From contig NW_019774280.1 in assembly GCF_001039355.2 (NCBI RefSeq), positions 488,093-552,092 on the forward strand: a stretch of 64,000 nt of DNA. The letters are read 5' to 3'. Positions 9,801 through 20,357 of the stretch are shown here, in pieces. The translations under genes and the position numbers were made by a program. Within the stretch, counting starts at the first letter, position 1, and every line of letters begins with the position of its first letter. The notes beneath the pieces are model-generated. The model was not told the DNA's origin, made no database searches, and saw only the letters and a program-made list of their open reading frames with translations. Origin of the DNA: Lingula anatina. Taxonomy: Eukaryota > Brachiopoda > Lingulata > Lingulida > Lingulidae.

Positions 9801-10160
9801 ATCCCTTAATTGTATGGGGACTGTACATAATTTGCTTTACCTATCGGACAATCACGATTTACTTTAGTACTTTCTGTTAAAAAGACACTACATTTCAAGA
9901 AACGCACACGAACGCCTGCGATAGGCCTACTGGTGATGCGATAACCCCCTCTCACCAGTCTCTGTAGCGCATCACATATTCACCGGATAATACGTCTTGT
10001 TACATGTATATTGCACTGTGCCACTTTGCATGCATAGCACCGTTGAAGGTTGTCTGAGGCAGCCGTGCGTAAATGAAATGACATTAAGACGTTCAGTGTG
10101 TTACTCTTTTGCTGACATTATTGTCATTATAATCACAAGGTACCAAGGTTGAAACGTCAA
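9801..10160 (+). repeat. Compressed array spacer between EF-hand copies 5 and 6
   Basis: Only about 410 bases lie between stop and start. After a short 3' flank (to about 9945) the sequence jumps straight into the pre-gene block (CTCTCACCAGTCTCTGTAGCGCATCAC). The dispersed-repeat and pyrimidine/purine parts seen in neighbouring spacers are missing, which fits a deletion by unequal exchange. Confidence 0.7.
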
Positions 10161-10211
10161 TTTTAATTTTTGACGAACCGTCTAGTCTGCAATATACGGG
10201 AGATGGCCGAA

Positions 10212-10760
10212 ATGTCAGCCAGCACCCCATATCCCGAGTTTTGGGTCCGCAAAATGCGCTCATTTTTTGTACTGTTCGATCACGATTTCGACGGCGTTGT
10301 CAAAAAGGAAGAAATGATGGACTTTTGCAAGGGTAGAGCAAAATGTCTTCTTAATCAAGAACAGATGGAAAAGTACATGGACCAAGTGAACTACGCTTGG
10401 GAATATTTCTGGGCCGGTCCGGAGAAGAAAGTGAACGTTACTTTTTGGGACTGTGTCCACAACCACGCCCGCACTTTTCGAGAACCAGAATTTCAAAAAG
10501 AGGAGAAAAAGTGGTTCTATGTCTATTTTGACAAAATCGCAGACAAAAATGGTGACGGTATTGTGACCAGAAAGGAATATGAAGAGTTCCTAGGTCTTGT
10601 TGGCGTGCACCCGTTATCCGTCCCTCCATCGTTTGAGGCCTTGGACACAGATGGTGATGGTCAGATCAGCAAAGAAGAGTTTGTGAATGCTGCCGTAGAT
10701 TTCTTCTGCTGTACTGCAGACACCCCAGCAAAGTTGTTTTTTGGTCCGTTCTTGGCTTAA
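10212..10760 (+). CDS. EF-hand calcium-binding protein, SCP/calexcitin-like (copy 6)
   Basis: Intact 182 residues from the family start at 10212. The frame stays open upstream to an ATG at 10170, which would add 14 residues, but that ATG lies in or before the TATA/leader region of the other copies and is not conserved, so 10212 is preferred. EF1 is DHDFDGVVKKEE, the only copy with Glu at position 12 and so the most canonical first loop. EF3 (DKNGDGIVTRKE) and EF4 (DTDGDGQISKEE) are canonical. The tail has DFFCC and LFFGPFLA instead of GFFCC and LFWGPFLA. The 3' part shares a 144-base identical tract with the preceding gene. Confidence 0.92.
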   Translation: MSASTPYPEFWVRKMRSFFVLFDHDFDGVVKKEEMMDFCKGRAKCLLNQEQMEKYMDQVNYAWEYFWAGPEKKVNVTFWDCVHNHARTFREPEFQKEEKKWFYVYFDKIADKNGDGIVTRKEYEEFLGLVGVHPLSVPPSFEALDTDGDGQISKEEFVNAAVDFFCCTADTPAKLFFGPFLA

Positions 10761-11500
10761 ATCCCCTGATCATGTGGAAACCGTCAATAATATGCTTTAC
10801 CTGCATGGTAATCGCTATCTAGAACTGTCATGTTAAATATGAGTTTACTTTTCAAGAACACTGTGGTGCTTGTTGTGTGCAGTATTGGGGTTAGAATGCC
10901 ACACGTATAAAGTGATGGGAAACGGACTACGGTTCCTAGCGGACTACCATTCTTGTCACTCCGGACCAGAGAGATTTGACAGTTTATCTCAGACCTGTTC
11001 TGTGTAACAAAATTGGACGTGAAGAACTTCAAGTTTTGTCTTTAAAATGTTCTGAAATTTACTTACATTTCAGTACCTTGGTTGTTTATGACATTAAAAT
11101 GCGTTTAATTGTTTCTGTTAAGAAGGACCCAATTTGTTATACATTCTTTTGAGGTTTAGGGGGAGGGGAGGATGGGAAAAGGAGCTAGATATTTTTAAAA
11201 ATGGCTCAGCAAAAAGGGGGTGTCATCTTATGTTTTAGTTAAAATGAATGACCTCGGATATAAAATGTAGATGTTAAGCTGTAACTCTCTCTCACCAGCT
11301 TCTGTAGCGCATCACATATTCACCGGATAATACGTCTTGTTACAGGTATATTGCACTGTGCCGCTTGACATGCATAGCACCGTTGAAGGTTGTCTGAGGC
11401 AGCCGTGCGTTAATGAAATGACATTAGGACGTTCAGTGTATTATTCTTCTGTTGACATTGTTATCATTAAAATCACAAGGTACCTAGATTAAAACGTCCA
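10761..11500 (+). repeat. Array spacer after EF-hand copy 6 (short type)
   Basis: Same layout as the spacer after the gene at 7912: the dispersed repeat with GGAAACGGACTACGGTTCC at about 10918, then CAGACCTGTTCTGTGTAAC, TTGGTTGTTTATGACATTAA, a G-rich tract, and the pre-gene block with CTTGTTACAGGTATATTGCA. No gene is seen. Confidence 0.7.
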
Positions 11501-11551
11501 TTTGGATTTTCAACGAACCGTCTTGTCTGCAGTATACGGGCGACATATGTA

Positions 11552-12118
11552 ATGCCAGCCAGGGCGCCATATCCTGAGTTTTGGGTCCGTAAAATTCGCT
11601 CAGTTTTTGTGATGTTCGACCACGACTTGGACGGCGTTGTCAAAAGGAAAGATTTTGTGGATTTTTGCATCGCTAGAGCAAAGTGTCTTCTCAAACAAGA
11701 ACAACTGCAAACGTTTAAGGACCAAATTAAAAACGCTTGGGATTATTTCTGGGCCGGTCCGGAGAAGATAGAGAATGTTACACTTAGGGATTATATCTAC
11801 AACCATGCTCGCACTTTTCGCGAACCAGATTTTCAAGATGAGCAGAGAAAGTGGTTCTGTGTCTATTTTGACAAAATCGCAGACAAAAATGGTCGAGGTC
11901 ATGTGACCAGAAAGGAATATGAAGAGTTTCTTGGTCTTGTTGGCGTACATCCGCTATCTGTTCCTCCGTCGTTTGAGGCCTTGGACACAGATGGTGATGG
12001 TCAGACCAGCAAAGAGGAGTTCGCAAATGCTGCCGTCGGTTTTTTTCTGCTGTACTGCAGAAACCCCGGCAAAGTTGTTTTGGGGTCTTTTCTTGGCTTA
12101 AATCCCCCAGTCATATGA
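11552..12118 (+). pseudogene. EF-hand copy 7, frameshifted near the C-terminus
   Basis: The frame opens at 11552 (MPARAPYPEFWVRK) and runs to 12118 with an aberrant tail (GFFLLYCRNPGK...), because the T-run at 12050-12056 has seven T where a related fragment (about 16305) has six. Removing one T restores the family ending, with the usual stop at 12099-12101. EF1 is DHDLDGVVKRKD. EF3 is DKNGRGHVTRKE, with Arg at ligand position 5, which would be strongly unfavourable for calcium. EF4 is DTDGDGQTSKEE, with Thr at the position-8 hydrophobic. The altered loops argue for loss of function, but the frameshift is in a homopolymer and may be a base-calling error. If real, the product would be 188 residues and still carry EF1-EF4. 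Confidence 0.8.
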
Positions 12119-12830
12119 AAACTGTATATAATATGCTTTACCTGTGTGGCAATCGCTAACTAGGACTTTCATGTTTAAAAGACGTTTTACTTTTGAAGCA
12201 GACTGTGGTACCAGTGCTGTGCAGTATTGGGGTTAGAATGCCACACGTACAAAGTTATGGGGATCAGACTACGGTTCCCAGTGGACTACCATTCCTGTCA
12301 CATCGGGCCAGAGAAATTCGATCGTTTATCTCAGACCTTATCGTACAGGTCGTATAGAACTTCCAGTATTGTCTTTAAAATGTTCTGAGATTAACGTAAA
12401 TTTTAGTACCTTGGTTGTTTACGACATTAAAATGCGTTTAATTGTTTCTGTTAAGAAGGACCCAATTTGTTATACATTCTTTGCAGGTTTAGGGGCAGGG
12501 GGTAGGATGGGCAAAGGAGCTAAATATTAAAAAAAAATGACACAGCGAGAAGGGGTTGTCATTTTATGTTTTACTTATAATGAATGACCTAGGATATAAA
12601 ATGGAGATGTTAAGCTTAACTCCCTCTCACCAGTCTCCGTAGCGTGTCACATATTCACCGGGTCATACGTCTTGTTACAGGTACCTTGCACTGTGCATGC
12701 ATAGCACCGTTGAAGGTTGTCTGAGGCAGCCGTGCGTATATGAAATGACATTAAGACGTTAAGTGTGTTACTCTTTTGCTGACATTAAAGTAATTAAAAC
12801 CACATGGTACCAAGGTTTAAACGTCTATTT
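12119..12830 (+). repeat. Array spacer after EF-hand copy 7 (short type)
   Basis: Same order as the preceding short spacer: the ACGGTTCCCAGTGGACTACCATTCC repeat at about 12271, TTGGTTGTTTACGACATTAA, a G-rich stretch and the pre-gene block. The start-to-start distance to the next copy is 1327 bases, 13 less than the two 1340-base units. No gene is seen. Confidence 0.7.
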
Positions 12831-12878
12831 AAATTTTCAACGAACCGTCTTGTCTACAGTATACGGGAGACATCCACA

Positions 12879-13427
12879 ATGTCAGCAAGCGCGCCATATC
12901 CCGAATTCTGGGTCCGCAAAATGCGCTCAGTTTTTGTAATGTTCGACCACGACTTGGACGGCGTTGTCCAAAAGAATGATTTTGTAGACATTTGCATCGC
13001 TAGAGCTAAGTGTCTTCTCAAATAAGAACAAATGGAAACGTATGTGGGTCTAATGAACAGCGGCTGGGATTATTCCTGGGCCGGTCCAGAGAAGAAAGTG
13101 AATGTTACACTTAGGGATTATATCTATAACCACGCACGCACCTTTCGCGAACCAGCTTTTCAAGAAGAGCAGAGAAAGTGGTTCCATGTCTATTTTGACA
13201 AAATCGCAGACAAAAATGGCCACGGTCATTTGACCCAAAAGGATTATGAAGAGTTCCTTGGCCTTTTTGGCGTTCACCCGTTATCCGTTCCTCCGTCTTT
13301 TGACGCCTTGGACACTGATGGTGATGGTCTGATCAGCAAAGAAGAGTTCGCAAATGCCGGCGTTGATTTCTTCTGCTGCATTGCAGACACCCCGACAAAG
13401 ATGTTTTTTGGTCCGTTTTTGGCTTAA
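12879..13427 (+). pseudogene. EF-hand copy 8, single nonsense codon
   Basis: Full family length (549 bases) with no indel, but codon 49 is TAA (13023-13025) where the other copies have CAA (Gln); a single C-to-T change explains it. The rest of the frame is open from 13032 to the GPFLA-stop. EF1 is DHDLDGVVQKND. EF3 is DKNGHGHLTQKD, with His at position 5 and Asp at position 12. EF4 is DTDGDGLISKEE. Other unusual changes are AWDYFW to GWDYSW, and KLFWGP to KMFFGP. The drift at many conserved sites fits relaxed constraint. A segregating null allele is also possible. Confidence 0.87.
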
Positions 13428-14268
13428 TACCATAATCATATGGAAACTGTAAATAATATGCTTTACTTGTGTGGCAATAACGATCTGGGACTTTCTTGTT
13501 GAAAATACACTACATTTCGAGAAAACGCGCACCAACGCCTGCGGTACTGGAAATGCGATAATGGTGTGTAGTAAGTCACATCTGCATTCACGCTTTTGTT
13601 CATTTTGTTCATTCTTAACTTTTCAGGGGCAGCTTTTCAATAAGGTTTTCACCTGGTCTCGGAACTTTAAAATTGTTCAAGGTTTGCATTCGTTTGCGTA
13701 CTGTATGCTGGTGTCAAGATAGGATAATAATACATTGCAGTGAACCTTGACCTCTTCCGAGCAGAGCTTTTGAATTAGTAGAAGATTACAGACATCCCGT
13801 CTAACCACCTCCATCTTGCTGCTTCCTGAAGCTGCTTTATTTGAACTGCTGTGTTCAGAAAAAGTATAACAAATTAAATTAATATTAGGAAATAAGAAGG
13901 AAAATATTGTGAAACTGATCATTTTATGACTAGTGTGTAGAAGAAACTGTATGCTTCAAAAAAAAAAGTTTTCATATTCGGCTTTATAGAGTTATCACGA
14001 TCGATTTGAAGAAAGCGGTATTTTTTACTTACAGTCACATCCTTAGTTTCATTCTTTATAATATCATGGCAATCATGTGGAATAAAATCGTCCTCACATT
14101 TTGGTTGCATTGACTCATCCTTTATGCATTATAATTCAATGAAATTTAGCTCAATATTACTTCATACCATGACTTGTCTCTCCCAAGAACAATATTTTCC
14201 TCTTTTGCATGTGAAAGTGAAAGATTCCTATGGTGATTAAGTATTTAAATGGGATTTTCATCTGTGTC
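13428..14268 (+). repeat. Array spacer after EF-hand copy 8 (long type)
   Basis: Long-type spacer: 3' flank, TTTTGTTCATTTTGTTCATT at about 13594, GTGAAACTGATCATTTTATGAC at about 13909, then a shortened middle and the GATTCCTATGGTGAT block. It ends abruptly at about 14270, within the CATCTGTGTCCTC motif, where it joins the tail of another EF-hand gene. No gene is seen. Confidence 0.7.
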
Positions 14269-14269
14269 C

Positions 14270-14300
14270 TCTTGGCTTAAATCCCCCAATCATATGGAAA
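14270..14300 (+). pseudogene. EF-hand relic: last codons, stop and 3' flank only
   Basis: CTTGGCTTAAATCCCC (about 14272) is the exact end of the EF-hand reading frame (Leu-Ala-stop) and is followed by the normal 3' flank ATCATATGGAAACTGTAAATAA. To its left is unrelated long-spacer DNA. All but the last two or three codons of a gene copy have therefore been lost, with the deletion joining spacer directly to the gene's end. Confidence 0.8.
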
Positions 14301-15035
14301 CTGTAAATAACATGCTGAATTGTGTGACAATCACGATCTAGGACTTGCTTGTTGAAAGACGCTTTAGAATTCAAGAATCCTGTGGTACCAGTGCTGTGCA
14401 GTATTGGCGTCAGAATGCCACACGTACAATGAGATAGGGAACGGACTACGGTTCCCAGCGGACTACCATTCCTGTCACACCAAGCCAGAGAAATTTGACC
14501 GTTTATCTCAGACCTGTTCTATGTGACAAATTGGTCTTACATGTACAGAACTTCCAGTAGTGTCCTTAAATGTTCTGAGATTTACTTACAGAAATTTTAG
14601 TATCTTACTTGTTTATGACATTAAAACACGTTCAATTGTTTCTGTTAAGGAAGGCCCAATTTGTTATACATTCTTTGCAGCTTAAGGGGGGGGGGGGAGG
14701 ATGGGAAAAGGAGCTTAATATATTTTTTAATGACACTGAGAGAATTTGGGTGCCACTTAATGTTTCTTGTTACTATAAATGACCTGGGATTTAAAAGGGA
14801 GACGCTAGGCTGCAACTCAGTCTAACCAGTGTCTTAAGCGCATCACGTATTCATCGGATCATGCGTCATGTTACAGGTATATTGGACTGTACCGCTTTGC
14901 ATGCATAACACCGTTGAAAGTTGTCTAAGGCAGTCATACGTAAATGAAAGGACACTATGACGTTAAGCTTGTTACCCTTTTGCTGACATTATAATCATTA
15001 AAACCACAAGGTACCATGGTTTAAACGTCTATTTA
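14301..15035 (+). repeat. Array spacer after the relic (short type)
   Basis: Short-type spacer with the ACGGACTACGGTTCCCAGCG repeat at about 14443, a G-run at about 14686-14697 and the pre-gene block ending in TATTTAAATTTAATTTTCAACG. No gene is seen. Confidence 0.7.
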
Positions 15036-15087
15036 AATTTAATTTTCAACGAACCGTCTTGTCTGCAGCACACGGGAGACATCCACA

Positions 15088-15636
15088 ATGTCAGCAAGCG
15101 CCCCATATCCCGAGTTTTGGGTCCGCAAAATGCGCTCATTTTTTGTAAAGTTCGACCACGACTTGGATGGCGTTGTCAAAAAGGAAGATGTGATGGACTT
15201 TTGCAATGTTAGGGCAAAGTCTCTCCTCAATCAAGAACAAATGGAAACGTATATGGACCAAGTGAACTACGCTTGGGATTATTTCTGGGCCGGTCCGGAG
15301 AAGAAAATGAGTGTTACTTTTTGGGACTTTGTCCGCAACCACGCACGCAATTTTCGCGAACCAGATTTTCAAGAAGAGGAGAAAATGTGGTTCTGTGTCT
15401 ATTTTGACAAAATCGCAGACAAAAATGGCGACGGTATTGTGACCAGAAAGGAATATGAAGAGTTCCTTGGTCTTGTTGGCGTACACCCGCTATCCGTTCC
15501 TCCATCATTTGATGCCTTGGACACAGATGGTGATGGTCAGATAAGCAAAGAGGAGTTCGTAAATGCTGCCGTCGGTTTCTTCTGCTGCACTGCAGACACC
15601 CCGGCAAAGTTGTTTTGGGGTCCGTTCTTGGCTTAA
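15088..15636 (+). CDS. EF-hand calcium-binding protein, SCP/calexcitin-like (copy 9)
   Basis: Intact 182-residue gene. EF1 at residues 23-34 (DHDLDGVVKKED), EF3 at 111-122 (DKNGDGIVTRKE) and EF4 at 145-156 (DTDGDGQISKEE) are good loops; the second hand, around FWAGPEKKMSVTFW, is degenerate. Lys replaces the usual Met, Leu or Ile just before FDHD. It groups with the copies at 7912 and 10212 by NVRAKSLLNQEQMETYMDQVNYAW and TFWD. About 1.08 kb downstream lies a truncated copy of the gene's 3' end, an arrangement repeated twice more at 19.3-20.6 and 21.5-22.7 kb. No signal peptide is visible. Confidence 0.93.
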   Translation: MSASAPYPEFWVRKMRSFFVKFDHDLDGVVKKEDVMDFCNVRAKSLLNQEQMETYMDQVNYAWDYFWAGPEKKMSVTFWDFVRNHARNFREPDFQEEEKMWFCVYFDKIADKNGDGIVTRKEYEEFLGLVGVHPLSVPPSFDALDTDGDGQISKEEFVNAAVGFFCCTADTPAKLFWGPFLA

Positions 15637-16125
15637 ATATCCTTATCATATGGAAACTATAAATAATATGCTTTGCCTATAGGGGAATCACGAGCTGGAA
15701 CTTTCTTGTTGAAAAGACGCTTTACATTTAAAGAAGATGCGCACGAACGCTTGCAGTATTGATGACGGAATAACGATGTGTTGTCAGTCACAATTGAATT
15801 CATGCTTTGTTCATTTTGTTCATGTTCACCTTGTCAATAACAACTTTTCAATCTGGCTTTCACCTACCCTCAGAACTTTTATATTGTTCGAAGGTTGCAT
15901 TCGTTTGCATATACATGTAATACATTACAGCGCACAAAGATCTCTTCCGAGTCTAGCTGTTAAATAAGTGGGAAATTACAAGTACCCCTTGTAAACACCG
16001 CCAGCTTGATGCTTCACGACGCTTCTTTATATGAGCTGGCCAGTGTGTTCAGAAAAAGTATAATAATTAAATGAATATAAGGAAAAAAGAAGGAAAATAT
16101 TGTGAAACAGATCATTTTATGACTA

Positions 16126-16368
16126 GTGGAAGAAACTGTATGCTCCAATAAATCAGTTTTTATATTTGTTGTGACCAGAAAGGAATATGAAGAGTTCCTT
16201 GGTCTTGTTGGCGTACACCCGCTATCCGTTCCTCCATCATTTGATGCCTTGGATACAGATGGTGATGGTCAGATCAGTAAAGAGGAGTTCGCAAATGCTG
16301 CCGTCGGTTTTTTCTGCTGTACTGCCGACACCCCGGCAAAGTTATTTTGGGGTCCGTTCTTGGCTTAA
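16126..16368 (+). pseudogene. EF-hand 3' fragment fused to spacer DNA (fragment A)
   Basis: From 16171 (GTGACCAGAAAG) the DNA equals codons 118-182 of a full gene, that is the end of EF3, all of EF4 (DTDGDGQISKEE) and the normal tail and stop. Upstream of about 16168 is spacer sequence of the kind found downstream of copy 2 (ATCATTTTATGAC ... AGAAACTGTATGCTCC). The junction lies in a short TTGTGACC homology. The spacer part happens to supply an in-frame ATG at 16126, giving an 80-codon chimeric frame (MEETVCSNKSVFIF then VTRKEYEEF). It carries a single complete calcium loop. Most likely a recombination remnant, though the frame is kept open in both other copies of this fragment. Confidence 0.8.
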
Positions 16369-16619
16369 ATCTCCTGATCATACGGAAACTGTAAATAATA
16401 TTCTTTACCTGTGTTGCAATCGATATCTAGGACTTTCATGTTAAAAAGACTTTTCAAGAACATTGCTTTACAACATTTACATTTTGTTGGAATACAACTC
16501 CTCCATTACTACAACTATATACAGTTACATTGCTTTTATTCTCAACTACTGCATTTTAGTGATTTACATAAAAATATATTTAGATCCAGAGATAACATGC
16601 TGTAACACATATGTTATTA

Positions 16620-18814
16620 AAGGATTTGCGTAATACCGTCAGAATGGCCTGAACGGAACATATTCTTCAGAAAACATGCCCAACTAAAGATATCTTTATC
16701 CAAATACACAATTTAAAAGCTCATTTTGTAAATTTTTGGATTTAAAAAACGTCCTATTTGCTCGGCCTGGGTGTTAATGAGCTACGTGGTCACGTGGTCC
16801 GATGACGACAATCGTGCCACCGGAGAACAGAGCGTGCTTAGCTGTCAAACTGAGCTGCATTGTCTACCCGTAAGATGACTTCTCTGGCTTCTGATAAAAG
16901 TTTATACTCATTCAAATCTCTTACCCGAGGGTTCTAAATCCTCGTGAAGCTGTGTAAAACTATTTCCCGTCTAGTCAATTCTTTAACAAGCATTTAATTA
17001 TGGTTATCCCAAGTTGTATAAAACACTGCATTTGAATGAGTTAAGGGTACTGTTGTTTATTGCATATGAGGTCCATGTTATTTGTGAAATTCAATAAATT
17101 TTATTAAACCGCTGACACTCCGTCTTGCATACTTTTATTAAACTGAGGTGAACAATGCCCGTTACCTTTACAAGTCCTATCTTAACTGGAACTTCCTTTA
17201 CCTCTTAATTAGAGGGTTAAATGGCATTCAATTCTCCTTCAAACGCACTCTCGCAGGCGATATTTATCTCAGGTAAAAATCTACCTGTGCGTTAGTTTCA
17301 AAGAGCAGCTCCCGCAGACCTGGGGGTACTAGATAAAATCTGAACACCAGGTTTATCGAGGAGCTAGAGAAACAAAGGAAATTTTTTTCCTGCACGGCTT
17401 CATAGGAATTTTAACATGGACTTGATCCAGCTTAGACCTCCAAACTAACAGGGTGACATGAGCAATTTTCACAAACAAATAAAATAATATATATATTTCA
17501 GTTAGCCTCCTTTTAAATAAATATACAGTTCTGGGTAAATTAGAATATTTATTAAATCGCTAGAATATTTTTGATTTAATTATTTATTATTAATGGAAAT
17601 TAAGCTACTATATGAGGTACATTTGCTGTGATTACGCTGTCCTTCATGTTTTGCGTTAGTCTACATTTTGCTGTACGTGCTTGTAATTTTTTTAATCTGT
17701 GCGTACAACTTTTGCAGGTCTGGTTACGCCTCTGTTATATGATGAAAGTCTAAATTTGGCAATTAGTTCCTTAGCTTATTTAAATAGAATTGCAGTGTAA
17801 AAATTTCAACAAGATGTTGGCGCAATAGCCCTTTACTCTTTGTGGATATTTCCCCCGTCAAAGTTTGTCTATTTGTCTAAAATTATCTTTCAATCTTTAC
17901 TCTTTCAAGGACAGTATAAAGTTATCTGACATATTTTCGTGAAAGCCAAGGGTCTCCAGTTCATTCCGTACTCAATTTTAGCCAAGCAAATTTTTCTTGA
18001 GTAGATCTTTATAGCACGGTTTTATAATACAATTTTTCAAAGAGGGGATTTAAATCAATATATTAAAAAATGTAGCTTCATACTTAAAAGAATTGGGTAT
18101 CTCCCGCTTTTCATAATATACTAAGTTATATACATGTACAATGAACTAAGTTATCAGTTGTGCTCAGTTTTTACACCCAACATTCACCGTTTGTGGCTTT
18201 CTTATATCCCTTACCAGGTTAGATCTCCATGCATAATTTAAAATATACTAACGAACGTAAAACTGCACATTTAGTAAACACATTAAATTAATGATTTTTT
18301 CCATGCTACCAGTAGCAAACAGTGTTCTTTTACCTTGATCTGCTACATGTTTTTGGGTTTGACAAAGCTTACAAATCTGCAAAAAGTTTTGCGTACAGAC
18401 GCAGAACTTGCGTTTCAGAGCAATTTCTTTTATTAATGATCACGACCGTGTTTGATCTTAATTGTTTAAATATTGATATTTAACGTCATTTACAAATATC
18501 AATAAAATAACCCCATGAAATAAATGAGATATATTGAAAAATATGAAAGCCCACCAAGACGAGTTTGATACCTGTTATTACCTGGCTTGGGAATTGCAGC
18601 AGTGCATAATTAACAGGTTTTATTGTTAACGAGCTCTTGGTCAACTACAATGCATTTAAAATGCATCAGCAATTAGTAAGCTTGTCAACTGATGACAGTT
18701 AATCTAAAAGACTATCAGCTTTTGATATGATCTAAAACACCTGAGTTGACCGAGATCGCGAGCATCGCAACTATTGTAACCGAAGTTAGTACCTTGTACA
18801 TGTAAGTCACGGAA
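16620..18814. other. Non-array stretch within the EF-hand cluster
   Basis: About 2.2 kb that matches no other part of the array. It is AT-rich and contains no long open frame. One short GC-richer stretch (16777-16869) encodes 31 codons from an ATG to a possible splice donor (CCC|GTAAGA), which is not enough to call an exon. Array-like sequence resumes near 18815. The stretch may be an insertion or the original flank of a separate sub-array. Confidence 0.5.
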
Positions 18815-19325
18815 GACCGTCACAGACAAAGAAAGATTGTCAAGGAGTGCTGCAATTTTGGTGAATCCTACGACAACACACTGAGGCATGTTTTTCCACA
18901 CTTTGCACGCGTGCAGTGTGTGTGTGGGGGGGGGGGGGCTAAATATAAAAAAAGGGACAGATGCTTTTTTTGATTTTGACTCACAGGGGAGAATCAGATA
19001 AAAATGAGATGCTAAGCTGCACAACAGTCCCACTGGGCTCTTTAACATGTGTTGTTTCACTTAGGTTTCATTATGTATTCATCGGATCATACGTCTTGTT
19101 ACAGGTGTTACGTTGCGACCAACCATTGAACTATACCGCATTGCATGCATGGCGCTATGAAAGTTTTCTGAGGGAGCCGTGCGTAAACAAAATAACATAA
19201 AGACTTTCAGTGTGTTACTCTTTTGTTGATGTTTTTTATTGTAATAATCACAAGGTACCGAGGTAATAATGTCTTTTTAAATTTCACAATGATCCGTCTA
19301 AGTCGGTGTAAAAGATAAATCTACA

Positions 19326-19904
19326 ATGTCAGCAAGCGCGCCATATCCCGAGTTCTGGGTCCGCAAGATGCGCTCAATTTTTGTAATGTTCGACCACGAC
19401 TTGGACGGCGTTGTCAAGAAGGAAGATATGGTGGACTTTTGCGAGTCCAGAGCTAAATGGCTTCTCAAACAAGAACAAATGCACGCCTATATGGACCTAG
19501 TAAAACACGCTTGGGATTATTTTTGGGCCGGACCGGAGAAGAAAGAGAACGTTACTCTTAAGGACTATATCTACAACCAAGCACGCACTTTTCGCGAACC
19601 AACTGTTCAAGAAGAGGGGGAAAAGTGGTTCCATGTCTATTTTGACAAAATCGCAGACAAAAATGGCGACGGTATTGTGACCAGAAAGGAATATGAAGAG
19701 TTCCTTGGCCTTTTTGGCGTACATCCGCTATCTGTCCCTCCATCGTTTGAGGCCTTGGACACAGATGGTGATGGTCATATCAGCAAAGAGGAGTTCGTAA
19801 ATGCTGCCGTAGGTTTCTTCTGCTGCACTGCAGACACCCCGGCAAAGTTGTTTTGGGGTCCGTTCTTGGCTGAAATATCCTTATCATATAGAAACTGTAA
19901 ATAA
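19326..19904 (+). CDS. EF-hand calcium-binding protein with C-terminal extension (copy 11)
   Basis: The family frame is intact through GPFLA, but the usual TAA stop is GAA (19872-19874). Translation would continue ten residues (EISLSYRNCK) to TAA at 19902-19904, giving 192 residues. EF1 is DHDLDGVVKKED, EF3 is DKNGDGIVTRKE and EF4 is DTDGDGHISKEE. It is nearly identical to the copy at 21503, which keeps the normal stop. The subgroup signature is CESRAKWLLKQEQM and VKHAWDYFW. The stop loss could be a real allele. If 18.8-20.9 and 21.0-23.0 kb are two haplotypes, these two genes are alleles of one gene. Confidence 0.88.
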   Translation: MSASAPYPEFWVRKMRSIFVMFDHDLDGVVKKEDMVDFCESRAKWLLKQEQMHAYMDLVKHAWDYFWAGPEKKENVTLKDYIYNQARTFREPTVQEEGEKWFHVYFDKIADKNGDGIVTRKEYEEFLGLFGVHPLSVPPSFEALDTDGDGHISKEEFVNAAVGFFCCTADTPAKLFWGPFLAEISLSYRNCK

Positions 19905-20357
19905 TATGCTTTGCCTATAGGGGAATCACGAACTGGAACTTTCTTGTTGAAAAGACGCTTTACATTTCAAGAAGATGCGCACGAACGCTTGCAGTATTGA
20001 TGACGGCATAATGATGTGTTGTCAGTCACAATTGAAGTCATGGTTCGATCATTTTTTTCATCTTCACCTTGTCAATAACAGCTTTTCAATCTGGCTTTCA
20101 CCTACCCCCAGATTTTTTATATTGTTCGAAGGTTGCATCCGTTTGCATATAAGACATTACAGCGCACAAAGATCTCTTCAGAGTCTAGCTGTTAAATAAG
20201 TGGGAGATTACAAGTACCCCTTGTAAACACTGCCAGCTTGATGCTTCACGACACTTCTTTATATGAACTGGCCAGTGTGTTCAGAAAAAGTATAATAATT
20301 AAATGAATATAAGGAAATAAGAAGGAAAATATTGTGAAACAGATCATTTTATGACTA

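Noticed and set aside
10170-10211. Upstream in-frame ATG giving copy 6 a 14-residue N-terminal extension
   Set aside because: Lies in the TATA/leader stretch of the other copies and is not conserved. The MSAS start is shared by nearly all copies.
16777-16869. Possible small first exon ending at CCC|GTAAGA
   Set aside because: Only 31 codons with no downstream exon, homolog or promoter evidence.
18704-19060. 118-codon - strand frame upstream of the gene at 19326
   Set aside because: It overlaps the conserved pre-gene spacer. A shorter, altered version appears before other copies (5206-5415, 21017-21238) without conserved protein features.
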